Shown piece by piece: positions 25,896-34,759 of a DNA stretch of 64,000 nt. The notes beneath the pieces were generated by a model. It ran no database searches, was not told the origin of the DNA, and was given only the letters and a program-made list of their open reading frames with translations. Each line of letters opens with the position of its first letter. The first letter of the stretch is position 1. The stretch is from an uncultured Bacteroidota bacterium (GTDB lineage Bacteria > Bacteroidota > Bacteroidia > Chitinophagales > Chitinophagaceae). Position numbers and translations under genes: made by a program. The stretch is taken from the NCBI GenBank assembly GCA_903831575.1, contig CAIKYB010000040.1, forward strand, positions 62,001 to 126,000, written 5' to 3'.

Positions 25896-28300
25896 GATTT
25901 TATAATTGATAATTTCAATAATTTCTCACTCCACTTTGATGTAATCATAGCAATCAGTACAATACTAATACTACTGACAGGCATTAATATAGCTGCGACA
26001 ACAGGAGAGATTTTTCCTTGAACTGCTAATGAAATTCCTATTATATTATATAGTATCGAAACTGCAAATCCTATGGAAATATTAACTTTACTCATTCGCG
26101 TATATTTTAAGATTGATGGCAACTTATTAAGGGAAGATGCATCAATTATTGCATCACAAGCAGGAGAAAATTGAGCGCTGTTTTCACTTACTGCGATTCC
26201 AACATTGGCCTGCATTAATGCTCCGGCATCGTTTAACCCATCTCCTATCATCAATACATTCGCGCCTTTCTTTTGAAGTGCTTTTATATACTCCAATTTA
26301 CCCTGTGGAGTTACTGAGAAATAAATAACTGTATCATTTCCAAAAATCTGTTGCAGTGTAGATTTTTCAGCATCATTGTCTCCAGACAAAACATGCAAAG
26401 TGTATTTTTTTTTCAATTTTGAAACCATTTCATCCAATCCTTCACGATAAGGATGCACTATTTCAAAATAACCCTTATAGTTATCATTGATGTTTACATG
26501 AACAGCAGAACTTTTCAAGGAGTTATTCAATAAATCGGAAGCAGTAAAATCACTATTTCCTAAACGCAATTCTGTTTCAGCAGTTTTTGCAAATATCCCT
26601 TTACCACCTTCTTCGCAATATGCTAAAAATGAAGGACTCACCATATTAGATAGCACAGAAAAGTGACTGTTTAAAGAACGACTCAATACATGAGAAGAAT
26701 TAGCCGTTGTATATTTAATCAAATCATTTTCCAAAGGCGAAAGAGGAATGCCCCTATAATTTATTGCAGTCTTTTGCTGACTGGTAATCGTACCCGTTTT
26801 ATCGAAAACGATATGATTGATTTTTGCAAGAGACTCTATCACAGTAGCATTTTTAAGGAATAGTTGATGCTTACCTATAATTCGCATCATATTGCCGAAA
26901 GTGAAAGTTGCAGAAAGTAACAAAGAACAAGGACAAGCTATAATCAATACAGAAGTGAGCACTAATAATACTTTTGAAGGGTCAGTCCACTGCCAATAAA
27001 TAGAGGCTATAAACGCAATGGATAAGAGAACCAAGGTGAAATATTTACTCCATGGATGAATAAAAGAATCTTTTTTTTCTTTATTCTTTTCAAAGATGCT
27101 GTTGTTCCACAATTCAGTTAGATAACTCTGTGAGGGAATTTTTATAGCTCTTAGTAAAATAGAGGTGCCTAATTGTTTTCCACCAGCATATAATAAATCT
27201 CCAACATTTTTTTGTTGAGGTATATTTTCTCCATTTACAAAACTATAATCGATATTGGCATCTCCTTCCATCAACAATGAATCTGCAGGAATCAAATCAT
27301 TATTTCTAATTAAAATGATATCATTAATAGCTAATTTTGTAATAGGAATATTTTGTTCAATTCCATTTTTTTTAATAGTTACTCCCAAAGGAAAATAAGA
27401 TTGATATTTTCTATCAAAAGATAAAACATCGTAAGACTTATTTTGAAACCATCTTCCAATCAACATAAAGAAAATAATACCAGTTCCTGAATCCAAATAT
27501 CCAGAACCACAATTCGTGATAATTTCAAAATAACTTCTGGAAAATGTTATGAGAATAGCCAAAGCAATTGGTATATCTATATTTATTTTCTTTTGCTTTA
27601 ACCCGTTAATTGCACTTAAAAAAATGGAAGACGCGCTGTAAATAAATACGGGTATAGACAATAATAATATAACCCAGCTAAAAGTTTGTTGAAGTTCAGG
27701 GAGCTCTAAATTTCCTCTTGAAAAATATTCAGGAAAGCTCAGCATCATAATATTGCTAAAACAAAAACCAGCAACGCCAATTTGTATGATTTGTTTTTTA
27801 CTCGTGTTTTTTTTCTTAACACTAATTGCATCCTGCATACTTATAGAAGGCTCATATCCAATGAAAGAAAGCAATTCAACGACTTTCCTTAAACTAATCA
27901 ATTGTGGATTAAAAGAGATGAAAATATTTTTCTCTTGGAAATTAACCCTCGATTGAATAATCCCCGATTCAATCTGATGAAGTTTTTCAAGCAAATAAAT
28001 ACAGGATAAACAATGAATTTGAGGTAAAGAAAACTTTACATTGATTTGATGGCTGCTGTTAAATAAAATTAGTTTTGAAATAACACTCTCGTCATCAAGA
28101 TAAGCAAATCTGTCTCCTTTGAATTTGCCTTTAACTTTAATCCCAGGAGTATTGTCTAATTGATAGTAATTGCAAAGTCCATTTTCACTCAGAAGTAAGT
28201 AGACATGTTTACAGCCATTGCAACAAAAATGATTACCATCTGAAACGATATCATCTATACAAAAATCTCCACAATGATAACAATTATATTTTCCTTTCAT
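25892..28300 (-). CDS. ccoI: Copper-translocating P-type ATPase CcoI (FixI-like)
   Basis: This P1B-type ATPase exports copper for cbb3 oxidase assembly. The 802 residues begin with a Cys-rich metal-binding segment (CYHCG, HFCCNGC) and a heavy-metal domain with CLSC. Then come membrane helices with the ion site CPC in ACPCSLLLS, the phosphorylation motif DKTGT and the hinge GDGLNDAGAL. I chose ATG at 28300 rather than a TTG four codons upstream. It is the first gene of the cco operon and lies 84 bases after the rrf2 stop, so it may be read from the rrf2 promoter or its own. Confidence 0.92.
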   Translation of the reverse strand: MKGKYNCYHCGDFCIDDIVSDGNHFCCNGCKHVYLLLSENGLCNYYQLDNTPGIKVKGKFKGDRFAYLDDESVISKLILFNSSHQINVKFSLPQIHCLSCIYLLEKLHQIESGIIQSRVNFQEKNIFISFNPQLISLRKVVELLSFIGYEPSISMQDAISVKKKNTSKKQIIQIGVAGFCFSNIMMLSFPEYFSRGNLELPELQQTFSWVILLLSIPVFIYSASSIFLSAINGLKQKKINIDIPIALAILITFSRSYFEIITNCGSGYLDSGTGIIFFMLIGRWFQNKSYDVLSFDRKYQSYFPLGVTIKKNGIEQNIPITKLAINDIILIRNNDLIPADSLLMEGDANIDYSFVNGENIPQQKNVGDLLYAGGKQLGTSILLRAIKIPSQSYLTELWNNSIFEKNKEKKDSFIHPWSKYFTLVLLSIAFIASIYWQWTDPSKVLLVLTSVLIIACPCSLLLSATFTFGNMMRIIGKHQLFLKNATVIESLAKINHIVFDKTGTITSQQKTAINYRGIPLSPLENDLIKYTTANSSHVLSRSLNSHFSVLSNMVSPSFLAYCEEGGKGIFAKTAETELRLGNSDFTASDLLNNSLKSSAVHVNINDNYKGYFEIVHPYREGLDEMVSKLKKKYTLHVLSGDNDAEKSTLQQIFGNDTVIYFSVTPQGKLEYIKALQKKGANVLMIGDGLNDAGALMQANVGIAVSENSAQFSPACDAIIDASSLNKLPSILKYTRMSKVNISIGFAVSILYNIIGISLAVQGKISPVVAAILMPVSSISIVLIAMITSKWSEKLLKLSIIKS

Positions 28301-28384
28301 AAAGACTAACAAAAAAACAAACTAAATCAAGTTTTATTAAATATATTAATACCTTATTATCTTTATTTTTTCATAAAAAACAAA

Positions 28385-28819
28385 TTATTTGTTTTTTAGA
28401 AAGAACTTTCCGCTATCCAACTTCTCATTAAAGTCTGCAATAGTGTTGTTTTCTATCATTTTTATCAGACCTTTTTTGATCTCTTTAAATTCAAAATGAA
28501 CTGGGCAAGGATTTTTTTCAGAACATACTTTCAAGCCTAGTACACAATCCTTATAAATCACATCTCCATCAATAGCTTTTACAATATCAGCCAAGGAGTT
28601 TTTCAAATCAAACTTGTCCATATAGAATCCTCCATTAGGTCCTTTAACAGAATGAATAAGCTTTCTTCTGCTGAGATCTTGCATAATCTTAGCCATGAAA
28701 TGCTCTGGAGCATCTGTTCCTTTGGCTATTTCTTTAATGCCAACCCTTTGTTCTTCCTTTGATTTTTTAGCTACAAAAATCATCGCTTTAATGGCATATT
28801 CGCAAGATTTTGAAAACAT
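28385..28819 (-). CDS. Rrf2-family Fe-S transcription regulator
   Basis: The 144-residue protein has an N-terminal winged helix (MFSKSCEYAIKAMIFVAKK, then a recognition helix around AEHFMAKIMQDLSRRKLIHS) and three cysteines, C92, C99 and C105, spaced as in the cluster-binding region of NsrR and IscR. It therefore likely senses NO, oxygen or Fe-S status with a [2Fe-2S] or [4Fe-4S] cluster. I start it at ATG 28819; the longer frame to 28840 uses TTG and adds seven residues that family members lack. It precedes ccoI on the same strand. The dyad at 28862-28881 in front of it suggests autoregulation. Confidence 0.9.
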   Translation of the reverse strand: MFSKSCEYAIKAMIFVAKKSKEEQRVGIKEIAKGTDAPEHFMAKIMQDLSRRKLIHSVKGPNGGFYMDKFDLKNSLADIVKAIDGDVIYKDCVLGLKVCSEKNPCPVHFEFKEIKKGLIKMIENNTIADFNEKLDSGKFFLKNK

Positions 28820-28837
28820 AGATTTTAATTTATGTAA

Positions 28838-28845
28838 CAAAGATA
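28838..28845 (-). promoter_or_regulatory. -7 promoter element of rrf2
   Basis: On the minus strand TATCTTTG matches TAnnTTTG. It lies 19 bases upstream of the chosen ATG, giving a short leader. Confidence 0.45.
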
Positions 28846-28861
28846 AAAAAATATTTTAAAT

Positions 28862-28881
28862 AAAAGAGTTTTTTATCTTTT
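28862..28881. promoter_or_regulatory. Candidate Rrf2 operator (autoregulatory)
   Basis: AAAAGA-N8-TCTTTT overlaps the expected -33 region of the rrf2 promoter. It has the same arm sequence and spacing as the dyad upstream of norC, and both are followed by TATAT a few bases later. Binding by the adjacent Rrf2 protein is inference. Confidence 0.45.
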
Positions 28882-29167
28882 TATATTCAATAAAATGTTT
28901 AAAATTAATAAATAATCGACCGAAATATCTATTACTGGGCTTTTTAATTAGTGGATAATTTAGTATTTCTTAATTAGATAAATTGTGAAATAATGGCTGA
29001 TTCAAATACAGGATTACTCCAATTGAATAAAGCCCTACTATATTAATAATTTCATTTACAAACCAAATAAAACTAGTCAAGCCTATAGCATATAAGATGC
29101 AATGCATTTTTTATTGTATTTTTATATTAGTAGGGCGGAACGATCATTTTAAAACAAGATTATAAAC

Positions 29168-29962
29168 ATGAGTGAAGTCAGCAAATTGATTTATCAACTT
29201 AGTCCTTTCGTTGAAGATTGTTTAACAAAACAAAACAGGGCTTTCTCTTCATTCGAATATAACTACCTTCAGGAAGTAATCAACCAACACCAGATTCAAT
29301 CTGTTCTTGATATTGGCACAGGCGAAGGATCTTTTATTGCAGGCCTTGCTTCATTAACTCCAGATGTAAACTATCATGCAATTGATATAGGAGAAGATTT
29401 AATCAGTATTGCAAAAGAAAAAAATCAACAAGATAATATTGTTTTTACAAGTTGCTTATTCGATTCAAGCTTTCCAGAAAAAAAATATGATTTAATATTA
29501 GCGAGATTTTCTGTCGAGCACATGAAAGATATTGCTGCATTTATTGCTGAAGCTTATAAAAGACTTAAAAAGGGAGGCATCCTGCTGGTTACAGAATATT
29601 ATGTAGAAAACATTTCACTTCAAAGTGATACCTGGAATATTTTTCGTGAAAAAGAACTTGAATTTTATACTGCAATTGGATCAAACGCAAGGACTTCAAT
29701 AGAAATACCTAAACTCATGCACAAGGAAGCATTTAAAAAAATAAACTCCAACTTAAGACATATATCCCCCTCTACTATTGGGTTTCAGCCCTTCTATGAA
29801 TTAATTATCAGCTATGCCAATATTTATGGAAATATTGTTCCTGAGGTTTGGACGGATGAAATAAAATCAATTATTATAGCGTATGCTGAAAACTCAATGC
29901 ATGAAACAAGTAGCCATGTAGAAGATGTGCTCTTTATAAGCCACACCATTGGATATGCATAA
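29168..29962 (+). CDS. Class I SAM-dependent methyltransferase
   Basis: The 264-residue protein has a Rossmann methyltransferase fold: motif I VLDIGTGEGSF (about residues 46-56), the acidic end of strand 2 in YHAIDIG, motif post-I around CLFDSSFPEKKYDLILARFSVEHM and KKGGILLVTEYY. It transfers a methyl group from S-adenosylmethionine to an unknown small-molecule or protein target. It is a single gene with a terminator downstream at 30035-30066. Nothing in the neighbourhood identifies the substrate. Confidence 0.85.
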   Translation: MSEVSKLIYQLSPFVEDCLTKQNRAFSSFEYNYLQEVINQHQIQSVLDIGTGEGSFIAGLASLTPDVNYHAIDIGEDLISIAKEKNQQDNIVFTSCLFDSSFPEKKYDLILARFSVEHMKDIAAFIAEAYKRLKKGGILLVTEYYVENISLQSDTWNIFREKELEFYTAIGSNARTSIEIPKLMHKEAFKKINSNLRHISPSTIGFQPFYELIISYANIYGNIVPEVWTDEIKSIIIAYAENSMHETSSHVEDVLFISHTIGYA

Positions 29963-30034
29963 GTAATTTTTGGAAAGCACTTTATATGTAATAACAAAAA
30001 ACGTCATTGTTCAAATATGAAATTTTATAATTAA

Positions 30035-30066
30035 AAAACCCAGACAATCAATGATAACTGGGTTTT
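30035..30066. terminator. Bidirectional terminator between the methyltransferase and tRNA-Ser
   Basis: AAAACCCAG pairs with CTGGGTTTT across a 14-nt loop. There are A/T runs on both sides, so it can end the plus-strand methyltransferase message and the minus-strand tRNA transcript. Confidence 0.7.
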
Positions 30067-30090
30067 GCTTATTTCTACTTAGAAATGATG

Positions 30091-30177
30091 CGGAGAGTGA
30101 GGGATTCGAACCCTCGATACAGTTTCCCGTATACACGCTTTCCAAGCGTGCTCCTTCAGCCACTCGGACAACTCTCC
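30091..30177 (-). tRNA. tRNA-Ser (anticodon GGA)
   Basis: An 87-nt class II tRNA with acceptor GGAGAGT/ACTCTCC, anticodon stem CACGC/GCGTG around loop TTGGAAA (GGA, serine UCC/UCU codons), a long variable arm and the T-arm GTTCGAATC. Discriminator G. CCA is not encoded. Confidence 0.95.
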
Positions 30178-30229
30178 ATTATAAAAATTCCGGGAAGCAA
30201 ATGTACGGTCTTAGCTTTTCATTAAAAAA

Positions 30230-31513
30230 TCAATCTAATACTTTTTCCATTTGCATGCTACGGGACCCTTTCACTAATATTTGTGCATTCTGGTAAGATT
30301 GAGAAACAAACCAATCTCTGGCTTCAGTTGAAGTATTGAAAAAATGATGCCCCCCTTGCAATCCATCGAATTGTTTTCCTACCAAAACAACATCCTGCCA
30401 TTGATATTGATTTATCAATGCAATAAGCTGTTCATGCTCAAATCCACTTTCTTCACCTAATTCCATCATCCCACCGAGCATCATCACCTTATTTTTTCCG
30501 GGCATTTTTGCGAAATTTTCAATAGCTAATTTCATGCTACTCGGATTGGCATTGTAAGCATCCATAATAATGGAATTGGAGTTTTTTTGAATCAATTGAG
30601 ACCTGCTATTCGAAGGAAGGTAATTTTCCAACGCCTGTTTGATACTATCATCAGCAACATTAAATGCCTTTCCAATACAAACAGCAGCCAATATATTAGG
30701 CAAGTTATATCCACCAACTAATTGAGTTTTAATTAAACCTATTTCTGCTCCTTTTGAAATAAGTACTTCTAAAAATTGTTGATCGGTAGAAATTGCGCCA
30801 ACCAGGGCTGCTTCTTTATCTATAGAGCCATAAGTCACCACGCTTCTAATTCCCACGCTCATCTCTTTAAGATAATCGTAATCACTAAAAATAAAAGCAG
30901 TTCCGTTTGTCTTTTTTAAATAATCAAACAACTCTCCTTTCCCCTTTCTCACGCCTTCTTCGCCACCAAAACCCTCTAAGTGAGCTTTGCCACAATTGGT
31001 AATCAAGCCATGTGTCGGTAACGCGTAAACGCAATATTCTTCTATTTCTTTTTGATGATTGGCTCCCATTTCAATTACCGCAAAAGCTGCATCTTTTTTT
31101 ATTTTTAAAATCGTCAAGGGAATGCCAATATGGTTATTCAAATTCCCTTCTGTAGTATATGTTTTGTATTTACTCGACAACACCACATGAATCAATTCTT
31201 TCGTAGTGGTTTTACCATTGCTTCCTGTAACAGCAATAAATGGAATATCAAATTGTTCTCGGTGAAATTTAGCCAAGGATTGTAAAGTTGCCAACACATC
31301 GTCAACATTGATTAATCTAGAGTCTTCAAATCCTAGAGGCTCATCAACTACACAGTAAGCAGCTCCAACTTCTAGCGCTTTTTTCGCATATTCATTTCCA
31401 TTAAAATTGTCGCCTTTTAATGCAAAAAAGATGTCGCCAATTTTCAACTTACGCGTATCTGTTTGTACAGTAGGGTGCTTTAAATAAATTTCGTACAATT
31501 CTTTAATCTTCAT
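30230..31513 (-). CDS. murF: UDP-MurNAc-tripeptide D-alanyl-D-alanine ligase MurF
   Basis: MurF adds D-Ala-D-Ala to UDP-MurNAc-tripeptide in the cytoplasm, the last step of the peptidoglycan precursor stem. The 427 residues show the N-terminal substrate domain (TDTRKLKIGDIFFALKG), ATP motif TGSNGKTTTKE (about 96-106), VIEMGANHQKEIEEYC, and MDAYNANPSSMKLAIE in the C-terminal domain. All ligase landmarks are intact, unlike the MurF half of the MurF-Alr fusion at 41324-43798. It is the last of a run with tatD and a deacetylase gene. Confidence 0.95.
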   Translation of the reverse strand: MKIKELYEIYLKHPTVQTDTRKLKIGDIFFALKGDNFNGNEYAKKALEVGAAYCVVDEPLGFEDSRLINVDDVLATLQSLAKFHREQFDIPFIAVTGSNGKTTTKELIHVVLSSKYKTYTTEGNLNNHIGIPLTILKIKKDAAFAVIEMGANHQKEIEEYCVYALPTHGLITNCGKAHLEGFGGEEGVRKGKGELFDYLKKTNGTAFIFSDYDYLKEMSVGIRSVVTYGSIDKEAALVGAISTDQQFLEVLISKGAEIGLIKTQLVGGYNLPNILAAVCIGKAFNVADDSIKQALENYLPSNSRSQLIQKNSNSIIMDAYNANPSSMKLAIENFAKMPGKNKVMMLGGMMELGEESGFEHEQLIALINQYQWQDVVLVGKQFDGLQGGHHFFNTSTEARDWFVSQSYQNAQILVKGSRSMQMEKVLD

Positions 31514-31552
31514 CTTTTTTTTATTTTAAAACCATCAAATTTAAAATCGTCA

Positions 31553-32311
31553 TCAAAATATCGACAATGCATTTTCGGAAGTAATTTTTGCTACTTCTTC
31601 GTATGAACAGGATTTAATTTCCGCAATTTTTTCTGCAATAATTTTTAGATACGAAGACTCATTTCTTTTGCCTCTATGTGGCACCGGTGTTAAATAAGGT
31701 GCATCAGTTTCTAAAACCAAATACTTTAAATCAATTTCTTTTATGACCTTATCTAAACCAGCATTTTTATACGTTACCACTCCGCCAATTCCTAAATAAA
31801 ATCCCATTTCAATAATTTGATTCGCTTCATTTGCCGTACCTCCAAAGCAATGAAAAATACCTTTTAGTCCTTTAGTTATATATTGGTTTATTACATCGAT
31901 GGTTTCTTGCGTTGCATTTCGTGTATGTAAAACGATGGGCAATTGGTATTCCAAAGCCCATTCAATTTGTTTTTCCAGAGCCTCATATTGTTCTTTTACG
32001 TAGGTCTTATCCCAGTAAAAGTCTAGTCCGCACTCACCTATTGCATAAAACTTTTTTTTCTTCAACCAATCCTCAACAAGCTGCAGCTCGTCTTTCACAT
32101 TCGCTTTTACATAACAAGGATGAAGTCCCATCATAGGAAAACACAACTCAGGAAATCTTTCCTCTAGTTGGAATAATGACTCGTGAGTTTCACTGTCAAT
32201 AGCCGGCAAATAAATTTTATCTACCCCATTGGATTTCGCGCGAATAATCAATTGATCGATGTCTTCGGAGAATTCACTAAGATAAAGATGGCTATGAGTA
32301 TCTATAATCAT
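31553..32311 (-). CDS. tatD: TatD-family metal-dependent hydrolase
   Basis: The 252-residue TIM-barrel enzyme of the amidohydrolase superfamily has the metal-binding DTHSHLY at the N-terminus, MGLHPCYVK, GECGLDFYW, VLHTRNA, FHCFGG and VLETDAPYLTPVPHRGK. TatD proteins act as metal-dependent DNases with 3'-5' exonuclease activity and have been linked to DNA repair and D-Tyr-tRNA metabolism. The start overlaps the stop of the deacetylase gene by ATGA. Confidence 0.94.
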   Translation of the reverse strand: MIIDTHSHLYLSEFSEDIDQLIIRAKSNGVDKIYLPAIDSETHESLFQLEERFPELCFPMMGLHPCYVKANVKDELQLVEDWLKKKKFYAIGECGLDFYWDKTYVKEQYEALEKQIEWALEYQLPIVLHTRNATQETIDVINQYITKGLKGIFHCFGGTANEANQIIEMGFYLGIGGVVTYKNAGLDKVIKEIDLKYLVLETDAPYLTPVPHRGKRNESSYLKIIAEKIAEIKSCSYEEVAKITSENALSIF

Positions 32312-32952
32312 ATAGGAGCAATAGTTGTTTGGTCAATTTTTTTAAATTCAAAGCCTTGATTAGCAAAATAATCTAACACTTTGGGCAACGCGTAACTTAG
32401 TCTTTCTTTAGCTTTTTCACTATCATGAAACACGACAATAGCACCTTCCTTAGTATTTAAAATTACATTTTCGGCACACACTTCTTTTGATATTTTCTGA
32501 TCAAAATCTCCACTGAGAATATTCCACATCAATACTTTGAGTTGATATTTTTTTTGTTGTAGTTGTTTAATTTGAAATCTTGTTATCCGTCCATAAGGAG
32601 GCCTGAATAAGGGACTATCAATATGATTTTTTGCGTCCCAAATATCATTTAAATATTCCTCATCCGAAACCTTCCAGCCATTTAAATGATTAAAAGTATG
32701 ATTGCCAATCGCATGGCCTTCGTCAATGATTCTTTGAAATACTTCAGGGAATGCTGCTACATTTTTACCGATACAAAAAAAAGTGGCTTTAGCCTGGTAT
32801 TTTTTTAATTCATCTAACACAAATGGAGTTATGGTCGGATGTGGGCCATCATCGAATGTGAGATAAATAGATTTCTCCTGCGTTTTAATATCCCAAATAC
32901 AGCCTTTATACAACCATTTGAGCCAACGAGGTATTTTAACAAAATAAAACAA
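32308..32952 (-). CDS. Polysaccharide deacetylase (NodB domain)
   Basis: The 214-residue protein carries a NodB homology domain: YLTFDDGPHP (catalytic Asp and metal Asp), NHTFNHLNGW (metal His pair), RPPYGRI and, near the end, VVFHDSEK with the base His. Such enzymes remove acetyl or formyl groups from GlcNAc-containing polysaccharides or cell-wall glycans. The N-terminus FYFVKIPRWLKWLYKG is typical of the Bacteroidota subgroup, and there is no classic signal peptide. The only usable start codon is TTG at 32952; no ATG occurs before the domain. Confidence 0.9.
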   Translation of the reverse strand: MFYFVKIPRWLKWLYKGCIWDIKTQEKSIYLTFDDGPHPTITPFVLDELKKYQAKATFFCIGKNVAAFPEVFQRIIDEGHAIGNHTFNHLNGWKVSDEEYLNDIWDAKNHIDSPLFRPPYGRITRFQIKQLQQKKYQLKVLMWNILSGDFDQKISKEVCAENVILNTKEGAIVVFHDSEKAKERLSYALPKVLDYFANQGFEFKKIDQTTIAPI

Positions 32953-33021
32953 TGCTTATTTTTTGCACTAAAATTAAACTTCTTTATCTTCAATCCGTCT
33001 CAGCAAACTAAATTTTATTTT

Positions 33022-33870
33022 ATGAAATTGAAAAAACTTCTACATTATGCAATCCTTGGATTATTTATTCTTGGACAATCAGCTTGTAAAAAAGACAATA
33101 CATCAAATGACAATTCAAATGAAATTGAAACCACTTTTGATTTATCCAGTAAACAATCTATTAGTGAATCATTAACCGATGACGTGAATAACATTTTAAA
33201 CGAAGTGGTTATTCAAGAAAATTTACAAGGCAGCCGTATTCCTCAAATTTCTCAAAATAACACTTGCGGAGCCGTTACGACTAGCCCCGGAGGGTTTCCA
33301 AAAACAATCACTATTGATTTTGGTTCAGGTTGCTCTAATATAGGATCTTCAGTAGTTCGCAAAGGAGTGATTCATGTGGAATTAACCAACTATTTCAGGA
33401 CAACAGGCAGTATTGCCACTGTGACATTTGATAGCTTTTACGTAAATGGGTATAAAAAAGAAGGTACCATCAAATGGACTAACACTACTACTAATCCTGA
33501 CACCATCAAATGGGACCGCGAAGCTATCAATGTAAAAATAACTGCTCCTAATAATAGTAATTACTGGTTTCATTCTGGTATAAAACATATCGCTCAAATT
33601 GAGGGATCAAACACACCCAATATAAGAATTGACGATGTTTATAGTATCACTGGAAGTTCTACAACTACCAATTCCAGCGGGATCTCCAGAAATGCTACCA
33701 TTCAAATCCCTCTTCATAAAAAAGTGACTTGGGACCATATAGATCGTGGCAGTATTCTTTTCCAAGGACCAAACCATAATGCATTATTAGATTTCGGGAA
33801 TGGAACTGATGATGCTATTGCAACTATCTCTGTTGATGGTTATACGCCAAGAACTATTACACTTCCCTAA
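33022..33870 (+). CDS. Hypothetical lipoprotein
   Basis: The 282-residue protein begins MKLKKLLHYAILGLFILGQSAC, a lipoprotein signal with Cys22 as the likely lipid-bearing residue, followed by KKDNTSND, a flexible polar stretch. The remainder is beta-rich, Asn/Thr/Ser-rich and has two further cysteines (NTCGAVTT and GSGCSN). I recognise no domain. A longer frame from 32839 exists but the ATG at 33022 fits the signal peptide. It is divergent from the deacetylase gene and has its own terminator. Confidence 0.82.
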   Translation: MKLKKLLHYAILGLFILGQSACKKDNTSNDNSNEIETTFDLSSKQSISESLTDDVNNILNEVVIQENLQGSRIPQISQNNTCGAVTTSPGGFPKTITIDFGSGCSNIGSSVVRKGVIHVELTNYFRTTGSIATVTFDSFYVNGYKKEGTIKWTNTTTNPDTIKWDREAINVKITAPNNSNYWFHSGIKHIAQIEGSNTPNIRIDDVYSITGSSTTTNSSGISRNATIQIPLHKKVTWDHIDRGSILFQGPNHNALLDFGNGTDDAIATISVDGYTPRTITLP

Positions 33871-33891
33871 TAAAAAAATGTTGTACACTTC

Positions 33892-33922
33892 AAAAGCTGC
33901 AGTCACTATGATTGCAGCTTTT
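33892..33922 (+). terminator. Terminator after the lipoprotein gene
   Basis: A 10-bp perfect stem (AAAAGCTGCA/TGCAGCTTTT) with an 11-nt loop runs into six T residues, 21 bases after the stop codon. Confidence 0.85.
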
Positions 33923-33981
33923 TTATGTTAAATACATCAATTAATAAAAAATAAATATCTTCAATAAAAGAAACCTTACTT

Positions 33982-34701
33982 ATGAGTGTACACATCAGCG
34001 CGAAAGCAGGAGAAATAGCCCCTGTAGTTTTAATGCCAGGCGATCCTTTAAGAGCAAAATATATTGCAGAAAAATGGCTAACAGATTTACAATTAGTAAG
34101 TTCAACAAGAAATATATTTTTTTACACAGGAAAATATAAAGGCGCGAAAATAACCATTGGAGCAAGTGGAATGGGTTGTCCTTCAATAGGTATTTATTCC
34201 TACGAATTATTTAATGAATATGATGTGGAATGCATCATCAGAATAGGAACTGCAGGGTCATATCATCCTCATATCAAACTATATGATGTCATAAATGTGG
34301 ATGTTGCCTGTAGTGAATCTACTTTCGCAAAATATGCTTTTGATATAGATGGCAGTGCTATTCCTCACCAGGGTAAGGCTTACGATATCATTAATCAAAC
34401 AGCAAAAGAAAAAGGAACCACCCTATTAAATGGCGCTATTCATTCTAGCGATATTTTCTATAGAAAGAATATGGATAATCCGGCTATCGTGTCGGAATAC
34501 AACTGTTTGGCAGTTGAAATGGAGGCCTTTGCATTATTTGCCAATGCAAAATATTTGGGTAAAACAGCTTCTACCCTTTTAACTATATCAGATGTAATCC
34601 CAACACAGGAGCAGATTTCAGCAGATGCCAGGGAGAAATCTCTAAATCCAATGATTGAACTGGCCTTGGATGCAGCTGTTAATTTTCAAAATTCGCTTTA
34701 G
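33982..34701 (+). CDS. deoD: Purine-nucleoside phosphorylase DeoD
   Basis: DeoD splits purine nucleosides with phosphate to give the base and (deoxy)ribose 1-phosphate. The 239-residue protein shows the phosphate-binding LMPGDPLRAKYIA, TIGASGMGCPSIGIYSYEL, IRIGTAGSYHP and, near the end, EMEAFALFANA and TISDVIPT, which supply ribose and base contacts. Size and motifs match the hexameric low-molecular-weight type. ATG at 33982. Confidence 0.95.
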   Translation: MSVHISAKAGEIAPVVLMPGDPLRAKYIAEKWLTDLQLVSSTRNIFFYTGKYKGAKITIGASGMGCPSIGIYSYELFNEYDVECIIRIGTAGSYHPHIKLYDVINVDVACSESTFAKYAFDIDGSAIPHQGKAYDIINQTAKEKGTTLLNGAIHSSDIFYRKNMDNPAIVSEYNCLAVEMEAFALFANAKYLGKTASTLLTISDVIPTQEQISADAREKSLNPMIELALDAAVNFQNSL

Positions 34702-34714
34702 TCGTCAGGAAACT

Positions 34715-34722
34715 TATCTTTG
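34715..34722 (+). promoter_or_regulatory. -7 promoter element of gltX
   Basis: TATCTTTG fits TAnnTTTG and lies 37 bases upstream of the gltX ATG. CTTTAG about 17 bases further up is a weak -33 candidate. Confidence 0.5.
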
Positions 34723-34759
34723 CACTCTAATTATAATAAAATAATTATTAAGAATTTTT

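Larger units (their letters stand above)
28820..29167. other. Divergent intergenic region upstream of rrf2, 348 bases
   Basis: The part next to rrf2 holds its -7 element (28838-28845) and the candidate operator (28862-28881). A perfect 12-base inverted repeat, AAAGATAAAAAA at 28839-28850 and TTTTTTATCTTT at 28869-28880, links the two. The rest, up to the methyltransferase start at 29168, is AT-rich with no feature I can support. Confidence 0.6.

Noticed and set aside
32839-33021. The longer start of the hypothetical lipoprotein frame at 32839.
   Set aside because: It would overlap the divergent deacetylase gene, and the ATG at 33022 begins a proper lipoprotein signal peptide.
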